DNA from: Hamadaea sp013361475
GTDB taxonomy: Bacteria > Actinomycetota > Actinomycetes > Mycobacteriales > Micromonosporaceae
NCBI RefSeq assembly: GCF_040654195.1
Contig: NZ_JBFAHM010000001.1
Span: 558,001-622,000, forward strand
Reading direction: 5' to 3'
DNA: 64,000 nt
A model generated the notes under the pieces. It was given only the letters and a program-made list of their open reading frames with translations. It searched no databases and was not told the DNA's origin. The position numbers were made by a program, and so were the translations under genes. The stretch's first letter is position 1. Every line of letters begins with the position of its first letter. Positions 8,812-16,875 of this stretch are shown piece after piece.

Positions 8812-9464
8812 TGGATGCCCTCGACAAGATCGCCGGCCCGGCCGCTGACCTGCTGCAGCGGGTCGATGCCGCGCTGGGCCGCCACGGCGCGCCGCCCGGC
8901 CATCAGGTCTGGCCGTTGCTGCGCTGGGTCGGCAGCCTCCCAGGCCCAGCTGTGCAGGCCGTCGTCGGTCTGCGCCCGATGCAGTTGCCCGGCGACGACG
9001 TACGCGCGCTGACCGACCGCCTCGTCGAAGCGGTCTCCACCGTGGATCGGGTGGGCGTCAACTGGGAGGGCGACGCCGGGGCGGCGTACTTCTCGCAATG
9101 GTCGGCACACCGCCGGCACATCGCCGATCCCGACACGTCGCTCGGCGCTCGGCTCGACGACTTCGGGGCGTACCTGGACGACGTGGAGGGGTGGATCGCG
9201 GAGAGCCGCGTCTCCCTCGCGATGCGGCTGGCGCTGGTCATGAAGTCGGCCGAGGCGATCAGCGTCGTCACCGGGCTGGACCCGATCGAGGTCGGGCTGG
9301 CCGCCGCGACCATCGGCGCGCTCGTCCTGGAAGAGGTCGAGGAGATCTGCAAGGCCGGCGAGGAGCTGCGGGAGACCTGGGAGACCCGGCTGGCCGCGCT
9401 GCCGTTCCGGCCCGGCCCCGAGTTCGGCCCGTCGACGGGCGGCATCACGCGGGTGGACCTGTAG
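8811..9464 (+). CDS. WXG-motif protein, putative type VII (ESX) substrate-like
   Basis: A 217-residue helical protein. Around residue 85 it has VNWEGDAGAAYFSQW, a W-x-G turn between two long helices as in WXG100/LXG-type proteins. A weakly hydrophobic Ala/Gly stretch (LAAATIGALVLEE) follows near residue 165, as seen in actinobacterial ESX-associated proteins. There is no recognisable toxin domain at the short C-terminus. ATG 8811 is used; GTG 8808 is the alternative. It closes the three-gene unit, and a strong hairpin follows immediately. No ESX membrane genes are in the window. Confidence 0.65.
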   Translation: MDALDKIAGPAADLLQRVDAALGRHGAPPGHQVWPLLRWVGSLPGPAVQAVVGLRPMQLPGDDVRALTDRLVEAVSTVDRVGVNWEGDAGAAYFSQWSAHRRHIADPDTSLGARLDDFGAYLDDVEGWIAESRVSLAMRLALVMKSAEAISVVTGLDPIEVGLAAATIGALVLEEVEEICKAGEELRETWETRLAALPFRPGPEFGPSTGGITRVDL

Positions 9465-9466
9465 AA

Positions 9467-9498
9467 ACGCCGCCGCTCCCCGAGGAGAGCGGCGGCGT
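9467..9498. terminator. Bidirectional hairpin between convergent genes
   Basis: Perfect 12-bp stem (9467-9478 with 9487-9498) and 8-base loop, between the ends of the WXG gene and the leftward LPXTG gene. It lacks a T-tract, like most actinomycete terminators. Confidence 0.8.
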
Positions 9499-9513
9499 CC
9501 GAGGCCGTACGCG

Positions 9514-10863
9514 TCAGACCGAGCGACGGCGAGCCAGCAGGACCATCAGCCGCCCGAGCAGCGCCAGCAGCACACCCGTCCCCACCACGTACGCGACCGG
9601 CCCCATCCCGGTCTGGGGTAGCGTCCCCGGGCCGCCGCAGCCGGGCCCGCCGCAACCGGCCGGGCTCGTGCTGGGGGACGGGCTGACGCCGGCCGACGCC
9701 GAGGGCGACGCGGACGGGGTCGGCGAGGAGACCACCGGCACGTTGGGCGCCGTGGCCGAGGTGCGGAGCAGGCCGACCGCCAGGTCCAGGACGGTGACTT
9801 GAGCCTGGTTCGGGCCACACAGGATCAGCTGGATCCGCAGGGACGCGGCCTCCGCGTCGACCGAGGCGTTGGTGATCGACTTGTCCAGCGCGCCGAGCGA
9901 GATACGGAGCGTCGCGTACGCCTCGGGGCCGGGCACCTGGAGGCCTTCGGTGCGAACGTTGCCGACGAGTGAGTTCAGCACGGGCAGGTTGAGCCCGCGC
10001 AGCAGGGTGCCCAGCGGGTCGCCGCCGGTCAGGGGCAGCGTGATGTCGACGTTCTTCGTCGGCGTGCTCAACCGCTGCGTCGGTACGCCGGAGCCGGAGA
10101 TCTCCAGCAGCGGGTTCGAATACTCCACACTCGACGTACGCGCGGAGCCGGTCGCGGTGGCGGTCAGCTTCGGCGGTTTGAGCACCTTGACGGCCACCGC
10201 GCCGTTGAGGAGCCGCAGATCGGTCAGCTCGATCTCGGCCGCCGCGACCGACGCCGTACGCCCACCGACCGTCCGCAAGCCGGTCACGGCCTGGCTGGAC
10301 AGGTTCCGCGGTACGCGTACCAAAGCGGAGGAGGAACTCGGCAGCACGCTGAGGTCGGCGATGGCGGCCGAGCTGACACCGGCTGGCCCGGTCTCTTGGC
10401 CGCAGGCCATTTTGTCTGCCCAGGTTGCGTGGGCGGACAGGTCGCCGGTGCCCACCTTCGCGATGCCCGCGTCCTGGCTGAGCGCGTTGTAGACGGCGGG
10501 GCCGGCGTGGCTGGGCGGAGCCTGCTGGCTGACCGCGCTGCTGAGGAAGAGCGGGGAGAGCTTGATCCCGGCGACCCCGGCCTCGGCGTAGCGGGCGGCG
10601 GCGCGGGCGCTGACCGGCTTGCGGGCGTCCATCGTGGAGCGAGTGGACGCGAGGGCGAGGTCGGCGACCGGCCCGACCGGTACGCCCAACGGCCGCAGGT
10701 CGAGGGCGGTGAGCCGGACGAGGTCGGCGGAGGACTCTGCCGCGTACGCCTGCGGCGCACAGCTCGCGGCTGAGGCCGAATTGTCCAGAATCAGCACCGG
10801 GACGGCAGCGAAGACCGCGAGCAGCCCGGTCGAGAGCAAGCGGAAACGTCGGGGAGGCAGCAT
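9514..10863 (-). CDS. LPXTG-anchored secreted surface protein
   Basis: A 449-residue exported protein. It has an N-terminal signal peptide (RRFRLLSTGLLAVFAAVPV, then ASA-type cleavage), a large extracellular part without recognised domains, and a Pro/Ser/Thr-rich wall-spanning linker near residues 375-400 (SSPTPSASPSASAG). A Gly/Cys-rich GCGGPGCGGPG follows, then a sortase signal LPQTG at 415-419, a hydrophobic helix and the positive tail ARRRSV. The protein should be covalently wall-linked. The body holds repeated beta-strand-like segments as in class-adhesin-type actinomycete proteins, but I can assign no function. No sortase gene is in the window. Confidence 0.85.
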   Translation of the reverse strand: MLPPRRFRLLSTGLLAVFAAVPVLILDNSASAASCAPQAYAAESSADLVRLTALDLRPLGVPVGPVADLALASTRSTMDARKPVSARAAARYAEAGVAGIKLSPLFLSSAVSQQAPPSHAGPAVYNALSQDAGIAKVGTGDLSAHATWADKMACGQETGPAGVSSAAIADLSVLPSSSSALVRVPRNLSSQAVTGLRTVGGRTASVAAAEIELTDLRLLNGAVAVKVLKPPKLTATATGSARTSSVEYSNPLLEISGSGVPTQRLSTPTKNVDITLPLTGGDPLGTLLRGLNLPVLNSLVGNVRTEGLQVPGPEAYATLRISLGALDKSITNASVDAEAASLRIQLILCGPNQAQVTVLDLAVGLLRTSATAPNVPVVSSPTPSASPSASAGVSPSPSTSPAGCGGPGCGGPGTLPQTGMGPVAYVVGTGVLLALLGRLMVLLARRRSV

Positions 10864-10981
10864 GCCGGGCCCAACGAACGCGTCGCCGGAACGGTGACGC
10901 GAATGTCGGGCAGTACCCGCATTTGGCTAACGACGAATGGTACGAATAGGTACGGGTGGTGCGCCGTTCTGCCGATGGTCC

Positions 10982-10987
10982 TAGAGT
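10982..10987 (+). promoter_or_regulatory. -10 box TAGAGT of ricT
   Basis: TAGAGT ends six bases before the ATG at 10994; no ribosome site is possible in that gap, so ricT is predicted to be leaderless. Confidence 0.55.
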
Positions 10988-10993
10988 GGCGGG

Positions 10994-11827
10994 ATGGGCA
11001 TGCTCTGCGCGGTCACGTTCAACCAGTACGGTCGGCTCTTCTACCTCGATCCCGGCGACTTCCAGCCGCAGGTCGGACAGAAAGTCCTGGTCCCGACGGA
11101 GGACGGGCCGGAGGTCGCCGAGTGCGTGTGGGCCGCGCAGTGGGTCTCCGACGACACCTCCGGCTTCCCCAAGATGCTCGGGCTGGCCGGCGACGACGAC
11201 CTCGCCCGGGACAAGCAGCTCCGGGCGCGCAAGGCGGAGGCGCAGGTCGCCGCGCGCAAGCTGATCCGAGAGCACCAGCTGCCCATGAAGGTCGTCGCGG
11301 TCGACCACGTCGACGGATCGTCTCCGCAGACGACGATCTACTTCACCGCGCCCCACCGGGTCGACTTCCGATCCCTCGTCCGCGATCTCGGGGCGACCCT
11401 CAAATGCCGGGTGGAGCTGCGGCAGCTCTCCGCGCGGGACTCGGCGCGCGTCCAAGGCGGGATCGGATCCTGCGGCCGCGACCTGTGCTGCGCCACCTTC
11501 CTGACCGACTTCGAGCCGGTCACCATCCGGATGGCCAAGGATCAGGACCTGCCGCTCAATCCACTGCGGATCTCCGGCGCCTGCGGCCGGCTGATGTGCT
11601 GCCTGAAGTATGAGCACCCGCTCTACCAGGACTTCGAGGCCAGCGCCCCGGCGGTCGGCGAACGGGTCACCACGGACGAAGGCGACGGCAAGGTGGTCGC
11701 CCATTCCGTCCCGCGCGACTCCGTCGTGGTACGCCTCGACGCCGACGGATCCCGCCGAGTCTGCCCGAAGGCGTCGGTCTGCGGATCGCGGAAGCTCTTC
11801 GAGGACCGCTACCAAGCCCCGTCCTGA
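10994..11827 (+). CDS. ricT: RicT/YaaT family protein (PSP1 domain)
   Basis: A 277-residue PSP1-domain protein. In Bacillus the RicT-RicA-RicF complex carries 4Fe-4S clusters and stimulates RNase Y-dependent RNA maturation and phosphorelay; the actinobacterial role is not established. The diagnostic cysteines are here: CGRDLCCATF and CGRLMCCLKYEHP around residues 160-205. The N-terminal part (VTFNQYGRLFYLDPG) and the KYEHPLYQDF segment are family hallmarks. In Bacillus the gene order is tmk-yaaQ-yaaR-holB-yaaT; the same tmk, holB and ricT set is kept here within 7 kb, with an ESX-like insertion between. There is no ricA or ricF nearby. Confidence 0.9.
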   Translation: MGMLCAVTFNQYGRLFYLDPGDFQPQVGQKVLVPTEDGPEVAECVWAAQWVSDDTSGFPKMLGLAGDDDLARDKQLRARKAEAQVAARKLIREHQLPMKVVAVDHVDGSSPQTTIYFTAPHRVDFRSLVRDLGATLKCRVELRQLSARDSARVQGGIGSCGRDLCCATFLTDFEPVTIRMAKDQDLPLNPLRISGACGRLMCCLKYEHPLYQDFEASAPAVGERVTTDEGDGKVVAHSVPRDSVVVRLDADGSRRVCPKASVCGSRKLFEDRYQAPS

Positions 11828-11879
11828 CCCCGCCCACCAAAGGCCCGAAGGGCCGACAGCGAAACTGTGCGATGGACGC

Positions 11880-11885
11880 TAGGCT
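11880..11885 (+). promoter_or_regulatory. -10 box TAGGCT
   Basis: TAGGCT lies eight bases before the GTG at 11894 and decides that start over the in-frame upstream ATG at 11873, which would overlap the box. Confidence 0.5.
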
Positions 11886-11893
11886 GCACGGCT

Positions 11894-13738
11894 GTGACGA
11901 ACCCCCAGCAGCAAGCGGGACAAGGCATTCCGGAGCAGTCCCCGGCGTCGGCGTTCGAGGGTCCGCCGGTCGGCGGTCCGGGCACCCCAGCGCCCGAGTC
12001 CGGTGTGGACCCCGGAAACGAGCCGACGGTCCAGTTCGCGCTGCTTCCGCAGCACCGGCCGACCTCGATGGAGCCGACCGAGCTGGGATTCACGCCCAAG
12101 GAGCCGGTGCCGTGGCTCGGCCCGGTCCTGCTCGCCGTCACCGGCGTACGCGTCGCCTTCGCGGAGCAGTTCGGGGCGTACCTCGACAAGCGGGAGCTGC
12201 AGGGCGCCTTCCCGACGAAGATCTACGACGACCACGCCGAGGACGAGGAGCTGTGGCTCGACTACATCTCCGACCTCGGTGACGGGTTCAACGCGACCTA
12301 TTCGATGGCTTGGCTGCTGGCGCAGAAGTCGCTCCGGGTCACCACCACCGAGGACCACCAGGACGACTTGGTGCTGACCGAGCTGCCCCGGGGCAAGGTG
12401 CTCGTGATGGGCGGCGACCAGGTCTACCCGACCGCCAGCGGTCAGGAGTACGAGGACCGCATGGTCGGGCCGTACCTGGCCGCGTACTCGACGCCCGAGC
12501 CCGGTGAGACGCCGCCGTCGGCGTACGCGTTGCCCGGCAACCACGACTGGTACGACGGGCTGACCGCGTTCCTGCGGTTGTTCGCGCGCCGCGAAGGCGG
12601 TCACGTCGGCGCCTGGCAGACGAAGCAGACTCGGAGCTACTTCGCGTTGAAGCTGCCGCACAACTGGTGGCTGCTCGCCGTCGACGTGCAGGGTGAGGCG
12701 TACCTGGACGATCCGCAGCTCGACTACTTCCGCAGCGTCGCCAACCTGCTCGGGCCGGACGACAAGGTGATCATCGCCTTCCCGCAGCCGTCCTGGGTGC
12801 AGACGATCGAGCACCCGCGCGGCTACGACACCCTCGGCTACTTCCGGCGCAAGCTCATCGAGCCGACGGGCGCGAAGGTCAAGCTCATGGTCTCCGGCGA
12901 CCTGCACCACTACGCCCGGTACGCCGAGGCCGACACGAGCGAGGAGCAGCTGATCACCTGCGGCAGCGGGGGTGCGTACCTTTATGCGACGCACGGCCTG
13001 CCCTCGAAGATCACCGTCCCGCCGCGCCGGCCGTTCGCGATCGACACTCAGCAGAAGTCGTTCACGCTGCGGAAGACCTATCCGACCAAGTCGAAGTCGC
13101 GGGCGCTGTCGATCGGGATCTTCCCCCGGCTGCCCTGGCGCAACCCGGGCTTCGCCACCTTCCTCGGCATCATCCACACGCTGTTCCTGCTCTCGCTCAA
13201 GGGCAAGGCACACCAGCTCCTGAGCTTCCCGGCGTTCCTGATGATCGGCCTGATGCTGGCCGGATCGCTGTTCTTCGCGGTCGGCCTCTCGCACGGGATG
13301 CTCCGCCGGATTCCCGTCCTCCTCGGACTGGCCCACGGCATAGCCCACATCCTGCTCGGCTACGCCGGCTACTTCGTCTGGCGGGAACTGCCCTTCGACG
13401 ATCAGCCGTGGCCATGGCCGGGTGTCCTCGCGTTCGCCATCTACGGGCCGGTCGCCGGGCTCATCGCCACCGAACTGGTCGCCCTCTACCTGTTCCTCGC
13501 GGGTGGCTTCCGGGTGAACCTCAACGAGCTGTTCGCCGGGCAGGGGATCGAGGACTACAAGGGCTTCCTGCGGATGCGTTTCGCGCCGGACGGCTCGCTC
13601 ACGATCTTCCCGATCGGCGTCGACCGGGTCGGCCGCAAGTGGGAGCCCAAGCCCCAGCGCGCGGCCAGCACTCCGTGGTTCGACCCGGCCAAGCCGCTGC
13701 GGCCCAAGCTCATCGAGGAACCGATCGTCATCCGCTGA
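11894..13738 (+). CDS. Membrane-anchored metallophosphoesterase
   Basis: A 614-residue two-part protein. The N-terminal ~390 residues are a calcineurin-like phosphoesterase: GGDQVYPT (metal-site Asp), the GNHD motif in LPGNHDWYDG, and a late SGDLHHYARY (GDxHH-type) histidine block. Then come four or five hydrophobic helices (about residues 425-550) and a cytoplasmic-looking tail. The start region is Pro/Gln-rich and has no signal peptide. The substrate is unknown; similar actinobacterial proteins are annotated only as metallophosphoesterases. GTG 11894 is supported by a leaderless -10 box. Copy C of the family-1 palindrome follows the stop. Confidence 0.85.
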   Translation: MTNPQQQAGQGIPEQSPASAFEGPPVGGPGTPAPESGVDPGNEPTVQFALLPQHRPTSMEPTELGFTPKEPVPWLGPVLLAVTGVRVAFAEQFGAYLDKRELQGAFPTKIYDDHAEDEELWLDYISDLGDGFNATYSMAWLLAQKSLRVTTTEDHQDDLVLTELPRGKVLVMGGDQVYPTASGQEYEDRMVGPYLAAYSTPEPGETPPSAYALPGNHDWYDGLTAFLRLFARREGGHVGAWQTKQTRSYFALKLPHNWWLLAVDVQGEAYLDDPQLDYFRSVANLLGPDDKVIIAFPQPSWVQTIEHPRGYDTLGYFRRKLIEPTGAKVKLMVSGDLHHYARYAEADTSEEQLITCGSGGAYLYATHGLPSKITVPPRRPFAIDTQQKSFTLRKTYPTKSKSRALSIGIFPRLPWRNPGFATFLGIIHTLFLLSLKGKAHQLLSFPAFLMIGLMLAGSLFFAVGLSHGMLRRIPVLLGLAHGIAHILLGYAGYFVWRELPFDDQPWPWPGVLAFAIYGPVAGLIATELVALYLFLAGGFRVNLNELFAGQGIEDYKGFLRMRFAPDGSLTIFPIGVDRVGRKWEPKPQRAASTPWFDPAKPLRPKLIEEPIVIR

Positions 13739-13756
13739 CCCACCGTTTCCTTGCCG

Positions 13757-13818
13757 CCGGATCAGGGTTCGCGGTCGAATCATGATGCAAGATTCGACCT
13801 AGAACCCTGATCCAGCGC
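13757..13818. repeat. Family-1 intergenic palindrome, copy C
   Basis: Arms GGATCAGGGTTC and GAACCCTGATCC with a core GGTCGAATCATGATGCAAGATTCGACC; begins 18 bases after the metallophosphoesterase stop. Confidence 0.85.
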
Positions 13819-13867
13819 GAAAGCGGGATGCGGGACGCGGGGCGGGAGACGGGAAAGGGGCGGGCCG

Positions 13868-14716
13868 GTGCTGAACGAGATAGCACGCATCGTCGCGGTC
13901 GGTCTGGCGCTGCTGGGCCGGCTGGTCCGGCGGGCGTTCCGGGGCTTGCGGTACCTGGTGCTGCTGGCCGCCTCGATCCGCACGACGACCGCGTCCGCCG
14001 TGCCGGGTGGCGCCCGGCTGCTCAACATCGCGCTCTTCTCCGTCGCGGCCGATCTGCTCCTGCTCGCCGAATGGTGGCGACGGTCCACGCCGCCCGCCGG
14101 GGCGCCCGCGCTGATCGGGCTCGTCCTCGGCCTGCTGGCGGTCGGGGCAGCAGCCTGGCTCCTTCGCGACCGGACCTGGTCGCGCTTCGTCCTCGCCGCC
14201 GTCGAACTGGCCCGGCTTGTCGCCATCCTGCTCGTCGCGCTGAACCTGGTCACCGAGACGGCTGCCGCCGCGCTCCTCACGCTCGGGCTCGTCGAACGGG
14301 CACTGTGGACGGTCGCGGCCACTCCGGGCCACCGGTCCGCCATCGCCTCGGCCGCCGCGCGCTACGTCGGCGCGCTGCTCGTGCCGGTCGCCCTGATCGT
14401 GCTGGTCGCGCTCGTGGTGGGCGGCCTGTTCGCTCCGCTGCTCGCTCAGGTCGCCTTGCTGCTCGCGCTGATCCTGGCCCTCACGCTGCCATCAGCGGGT
14501 ACGCCGAACGCCAAGCCGCCGCGGCAGCGACCGGTCCCGAAGTCGCAGCCGAAGCCGCAACGGAAGCCGCCGAAGTCGCAGCCGAAGGCGGAGCCGGAGC
14601 CGGCTGAGCCGGCCGCGTCGACGTCGTCGGCCGAACCCGACGGCTCCTACCACCTCTACCGGCCGTCCTCGATGAACGGCCGTCCGCCCACCGACCCACC
14701 CACCCCACCCCGTTGA
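13868..14716 (+). CDS. Multi-pass membrane protein with Pro/Lys-rich tail
   Basis: I do not recognise a family. The 282-residue protein has about five hydrophobic helices between residues 20 and 215 (for example ALIGLVLGLLAVGAAAWLL and LLALILALTLPS). Its tail from residue ~220 alternates Pro with Lys/Gln/Glu (KPPRQRPVPKSQPKPQ) and is probably cytoplasmic and disordered. GTG 13868 is the first plausible start after the family-1 repeat. Its stop codon lies inside the left arm of a family-2 palindrome. Nothing in the context fixes a role. Confidence 0.7.
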   Translation: MLNEIARIVAVGLALLGRLVRRAFRGLRYLVLLAASIRTTTASAVPGGARLLNIALFSVAADLLLLAEWWRRSTPPAGAPALIGLVLGLLAVGAAAWLLRDRTWSRFVLAAVELARLVAILLVALNLVTETAAAALLTLGLVERALWTVAATPGHRSAIASAAARYVGALLVPVALIVLVALVVGGLFAPLLAQVALLLALILALTLPSAGTPNAKPPRQRPVPKSQPKPQRKPPKSQPKAEPEPAEPAASTSSAEPDGSYHLYRPSSMNGRPPTDPPTPPR

Positions 14717-14773
14717 TCATGGAGTTGACTGTGGTCGCGACGGTGTGGCGAGGGGGCGGACTCCATGATCAAC
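14712..14773. repeat. Family-2 intergenic palindrome, copy 1
   Basis: A perfect 14-bp inverted repeat, GTTGATCATGGAGT (14712-14725) with ACTCCATGATCAAC (14760-14773), encloses CGACGGTGTGGCG, which corresponds to the GACACACCG centre of the other copies. It covers the stop of the preceding gene. Confidence 0.75.
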
Positions 14774-14806
14774 CGCGCGCGGACGACGGAACGAGGGGAG
14801 CACGGG

Positions 14807-15457
14807 ATGCGGGTGCTGATCGCCACGGCGGTCGAGGTCGAGGCCGAGGCCGTCCGGAAAGGGCTGGCGCCGGGCAGCGCGATCGTCGTGGCACCGATCG
14901 GTGTCGGCCCGGCGAACGCGGCGGCGGCGACGGCCCGGCTGCTGACCCTGGCGGAAGCGGCCGGTGAGCCCTACGACGGCGTCCTCAGCATGGGCATCGC
15001 CGGTGGCTTCGCCGACGTCGTCGACCTCGGTGGACTCGTCGTGGCGACTCGCAGCATCGCCGCCGACCTGGGCGCGCAGTCGCCGGAGGGCTATCTCAGC
15101 ATCGACGAGCTGGGCTTCGGCCGGGCCGTCTCCGAAGTGGATCCGGCGTTGCACGCCCTGCTGCGCGGGCGGCTTCGCGACGCCGTCTCCGGCGACGTCC
15201 TCACCGTGTCGACCGTCACCGGGCTGGCCGGTCGAGCCCAGGAGCTGCGGCTTCGCTACCCGCACGCGGCGGCCGAGGCCATGGAGGGCGCCGGGGTCGC
15301 AGCTGCCGCGGCCGCCTGCGGTGTCGCGTACGCCGAGATCAGGGCCATCTCCAACGCGATCGGCCCCCGGGATCGGGCGGCTTGGCAGATCGGCGCCGCG
15401 CTGCAGGCGCTGACGGGTGCCGCCGCCACGATCGGGGATAGCCTGGAAGCACTATGA
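14807..15457 (+). CDS. mqnB: Futalosine hydrolase
   Basis: Releases hypoxanthine from futalosine in the chorismate-to-menaquinone futalosine pathway. The 216-residue protein is a nucleoside phosphorylase-fold hydrolase: VLIATAVEVEAEAV at the start, a GVGPANAAAATA strand-turn, GVLSMGIAGGFADV, and the active-site EAMEGAGVAAAAA glutamate motif near residue 160. ATG 14807 follows GAGGGGAGC at the right spacing. It overlaps mqnD by four bases (ATGA), so the two consecutive-pathway enzymes are co-translated. Other mqn genes are not in this window. Confidence 0.93.
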   Translation: MRVLIATAVEVEAEAVRKGLAPGSAIVVAPIGVGPANAAAATARLLTLAEAAGEPYDGVLSMGIAGGFADVVDLGGLVVATRSIAADLGAQSPEGYLSIDELGFGRAVSEVDPALHALLRGRLRDAVSGDVLTVSTVTGLAGRAQELRLRYPHAAAEAMEGAGVAAAAAACGVAYAEIRAISNAIGPRDRAAWQIGAALQALTGAAATIGDSLEAL

Positions 15458-16278
15458 AGATCGCGTACTCGCCCTGCCCGAACGACACCTTCGTCTTCCA
15501 TGCGCTGACGCACGGCCTGGTGCCGGGCGCGCCCGAGTTCGACGTGACGTTCGCCGACGTCGACGTGACGAACACGGCCGCCCTCGACGGCCGGTTCGAC
15601 CTGGTCAAGGTCTCGTACGCCGCGCTGCCCTGGCTGCTCGACCAGTACGAGCTGCTGCCGTGCGGCGGCGCGCTCGGCCGGGGCTGCGGCCCGCTTCTGC
15701 TCACCCTCACCGAAGCGGGGATCGACGGGAAGACGGTCGCCGTGCCCGGGGAACGGACTACGGCGTACCTCTTGATGCGCCTGTGGGCCGAGCAGACCGG
15801 GCAGCGGCCCGCGGACATCGTGGTGGTCCCGTTCCACGAGATCATGCCGGGCGTCGCGGCCGGGCGGTTCGACGCGGGCCTGGTGATCCACGAGGCCCGG
15901 TTCACCTATCCGCGCTATGGACTGTCGCAATTGGTGGATCTTGGCGAATGGTGGGAATCTGACACCGGGTCGCCGATTCCGCTCGGCGCCATCCTGGCCA
16001 AACGCGGCGCGGTCGACCCGAGGGCGGCCACGGAGTGGATCCGGGCCTCGGTTCGGCACGCGTGGGCGCGTCCCGAAGACAGCCGGGAGTACGTCCTCGC
16101 GCACGCCCAGGAGATGGAGCAGACCGTGGTGGATCAACACATCTCGTTGTATGTCAACGAGTTCACCGAGGATCTCGGCCTGGCGGGGTACGCGGCCGTC
16201 CGCGAACTCCTGGAACGTTCGGAGAAAGCCGGACTTACCCCCGGTATTGCTGTTGGGCTGGACGATCTCGCTCGATAG
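15454..16278 (+). CDS. mqnD: 1,4-dihydroxy-6-naphthoate synthase
   Basis: Converts cyclic dehypoxanthinyl futalosine to 1,4-dihydroxy-6-naphthoate, a late cytosolic step of the futalosine menaquinone route. The 274-residue periplasmic-binding-protein-like fold begins with the family signature IAYSPCPNDTFVFHAL and includes KVSYAALPWLL, GRGCGPLLLT and VIHEARFTY, all MqnD hallmarks. The start overlaps the mqnB stop. Together the pair indicates a menaquinone-based respiratory chain made without the men (o-succinylbenzoate) genes. Confidence 0.95.
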   Translation: MKIAYSPCPNDTFVFHALTHGLVPGAPEFDVTFADVDVTNTAALDGRFDLVKVSYAALPWLLDQYELLPCGGALGRGCGPLLLTLTEAGIDGKTVAVPGERTTAYLLMRLWAEQTGQRPADIVVVPFHEIMPGVAAGRFDAGLVIHEARFTYPRYGLSQLVDLGEWWESDTGSPIPLGAILAKRGAVDPRAATEWIRASVRHAWARPEDSREYVLAHAQEMEQTVVDQHISLYVNEFTEDLGLAGYAAVRELLERSEKAGLTPGIAVGLDDLAR

Positions 16279-16356
16279 CCTTAACCCGGCCGCATTGCCG
16301 CGGCGGGACGACGGGTCACGACGTGGCCGCACAGGGATGGGAAGCAGGGATCAACG

Positions 16357-16755
16357 GTGCCAACCGGTCGGGTCAAGTGGTACGACGCCCAGAAGGGCTA
16401 CGGCTTCGTCACCAGCGACGAGGGCGGCGACGTCTTTCTGCCCAAGACCGCACTCCCCGGTGGGGTCGCCGAACTCAAGGGCGGCCAGAAGATCGAGTTC
16501 GGGATCATCGAGGGGCGCAAGGGCGCGCAGGCGATGGGCGTGAAGCTGCTGGAGGCGCCGCCGTCGCTCGCGCAGGCTCAAGCCGAGGCGAAGCGGCGTA
16601 CGCCGGACGAGCTGAACACCCTCATCGAGGACATGATCAAGGTGCTCGAGGCGAAGATCCTGCCCGACCTGAAGCGGGGCCGGCACCCGGACCGCAAGAC
16701 CGCGCAGAAGATCGGTGAGGCGCTGCACGCGGTCGCCCGCGAACTCGAACTCTGA
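16357..16755 (+). CDS. Cold-shock domain protein with C-terminal extension
   Basis: A 132-residue protein. Residues 1-66 form a cold-shock OB fold with RNP1 (KGYGFV) and a variant RNP2 (DVFLPKTAL instead of VFVHFSAI), so single-stranded nucleic-acid binding is expected but its affinity may differ from classical CspA. The extra ~65 residues are helical and charged (EDMIKVLEAKILPDLKRGRHPD). The gene reads with GTG after GGAAGCAGGGATCAACG. This two-part form is common in actinobacteria and distinct from the 67-residue stress CSPs. Confidence 0.88.
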   Translation: MPTGRVKWYDAQKGYGFVTSDEGGDVFLPKTALPGGVAELKGGQKIEFGIIEGRKGAQAMGVKLLEAPPSLAQAQAEAKRRTPDELNTLIEDMIKVLEAKILPDLKRGRHPDRKTAQKIGEALHAVARELEL

Positions 16756-16803
16756 CGCACTCCCGCGTTGCCCGCTGCGTCTTCGGACGCTGCGCTTTTC
16801 GGA

Positions 16804-16866
16804 CGCTGGATCAGGGTTCCCGGTCGAATCTTGGCTCAAGATTCGACGGAGATCCCTGATCCAGCG
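16804..16866. repeat. Family-1 intergenic palindrome, copy D
   Basis: Lies between the convergent ends of the cold-shock gene and the helicase-associated gene. Outer arms CGCTGGATCAGGG/CCCTGATCCAGCG are perfect; the core is TCGAATCTTGG..CAAGATTCGA. Confidence 0.88.
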
Positions 16867-16875
16867 CGGACGGCG

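Noticed and set aside
8903..11815. 970-codon leftward open frame across four genes
   Set aside because: Crosses genes on both strands, including LPXTG and ricT; composition is Arg/Ala noise.
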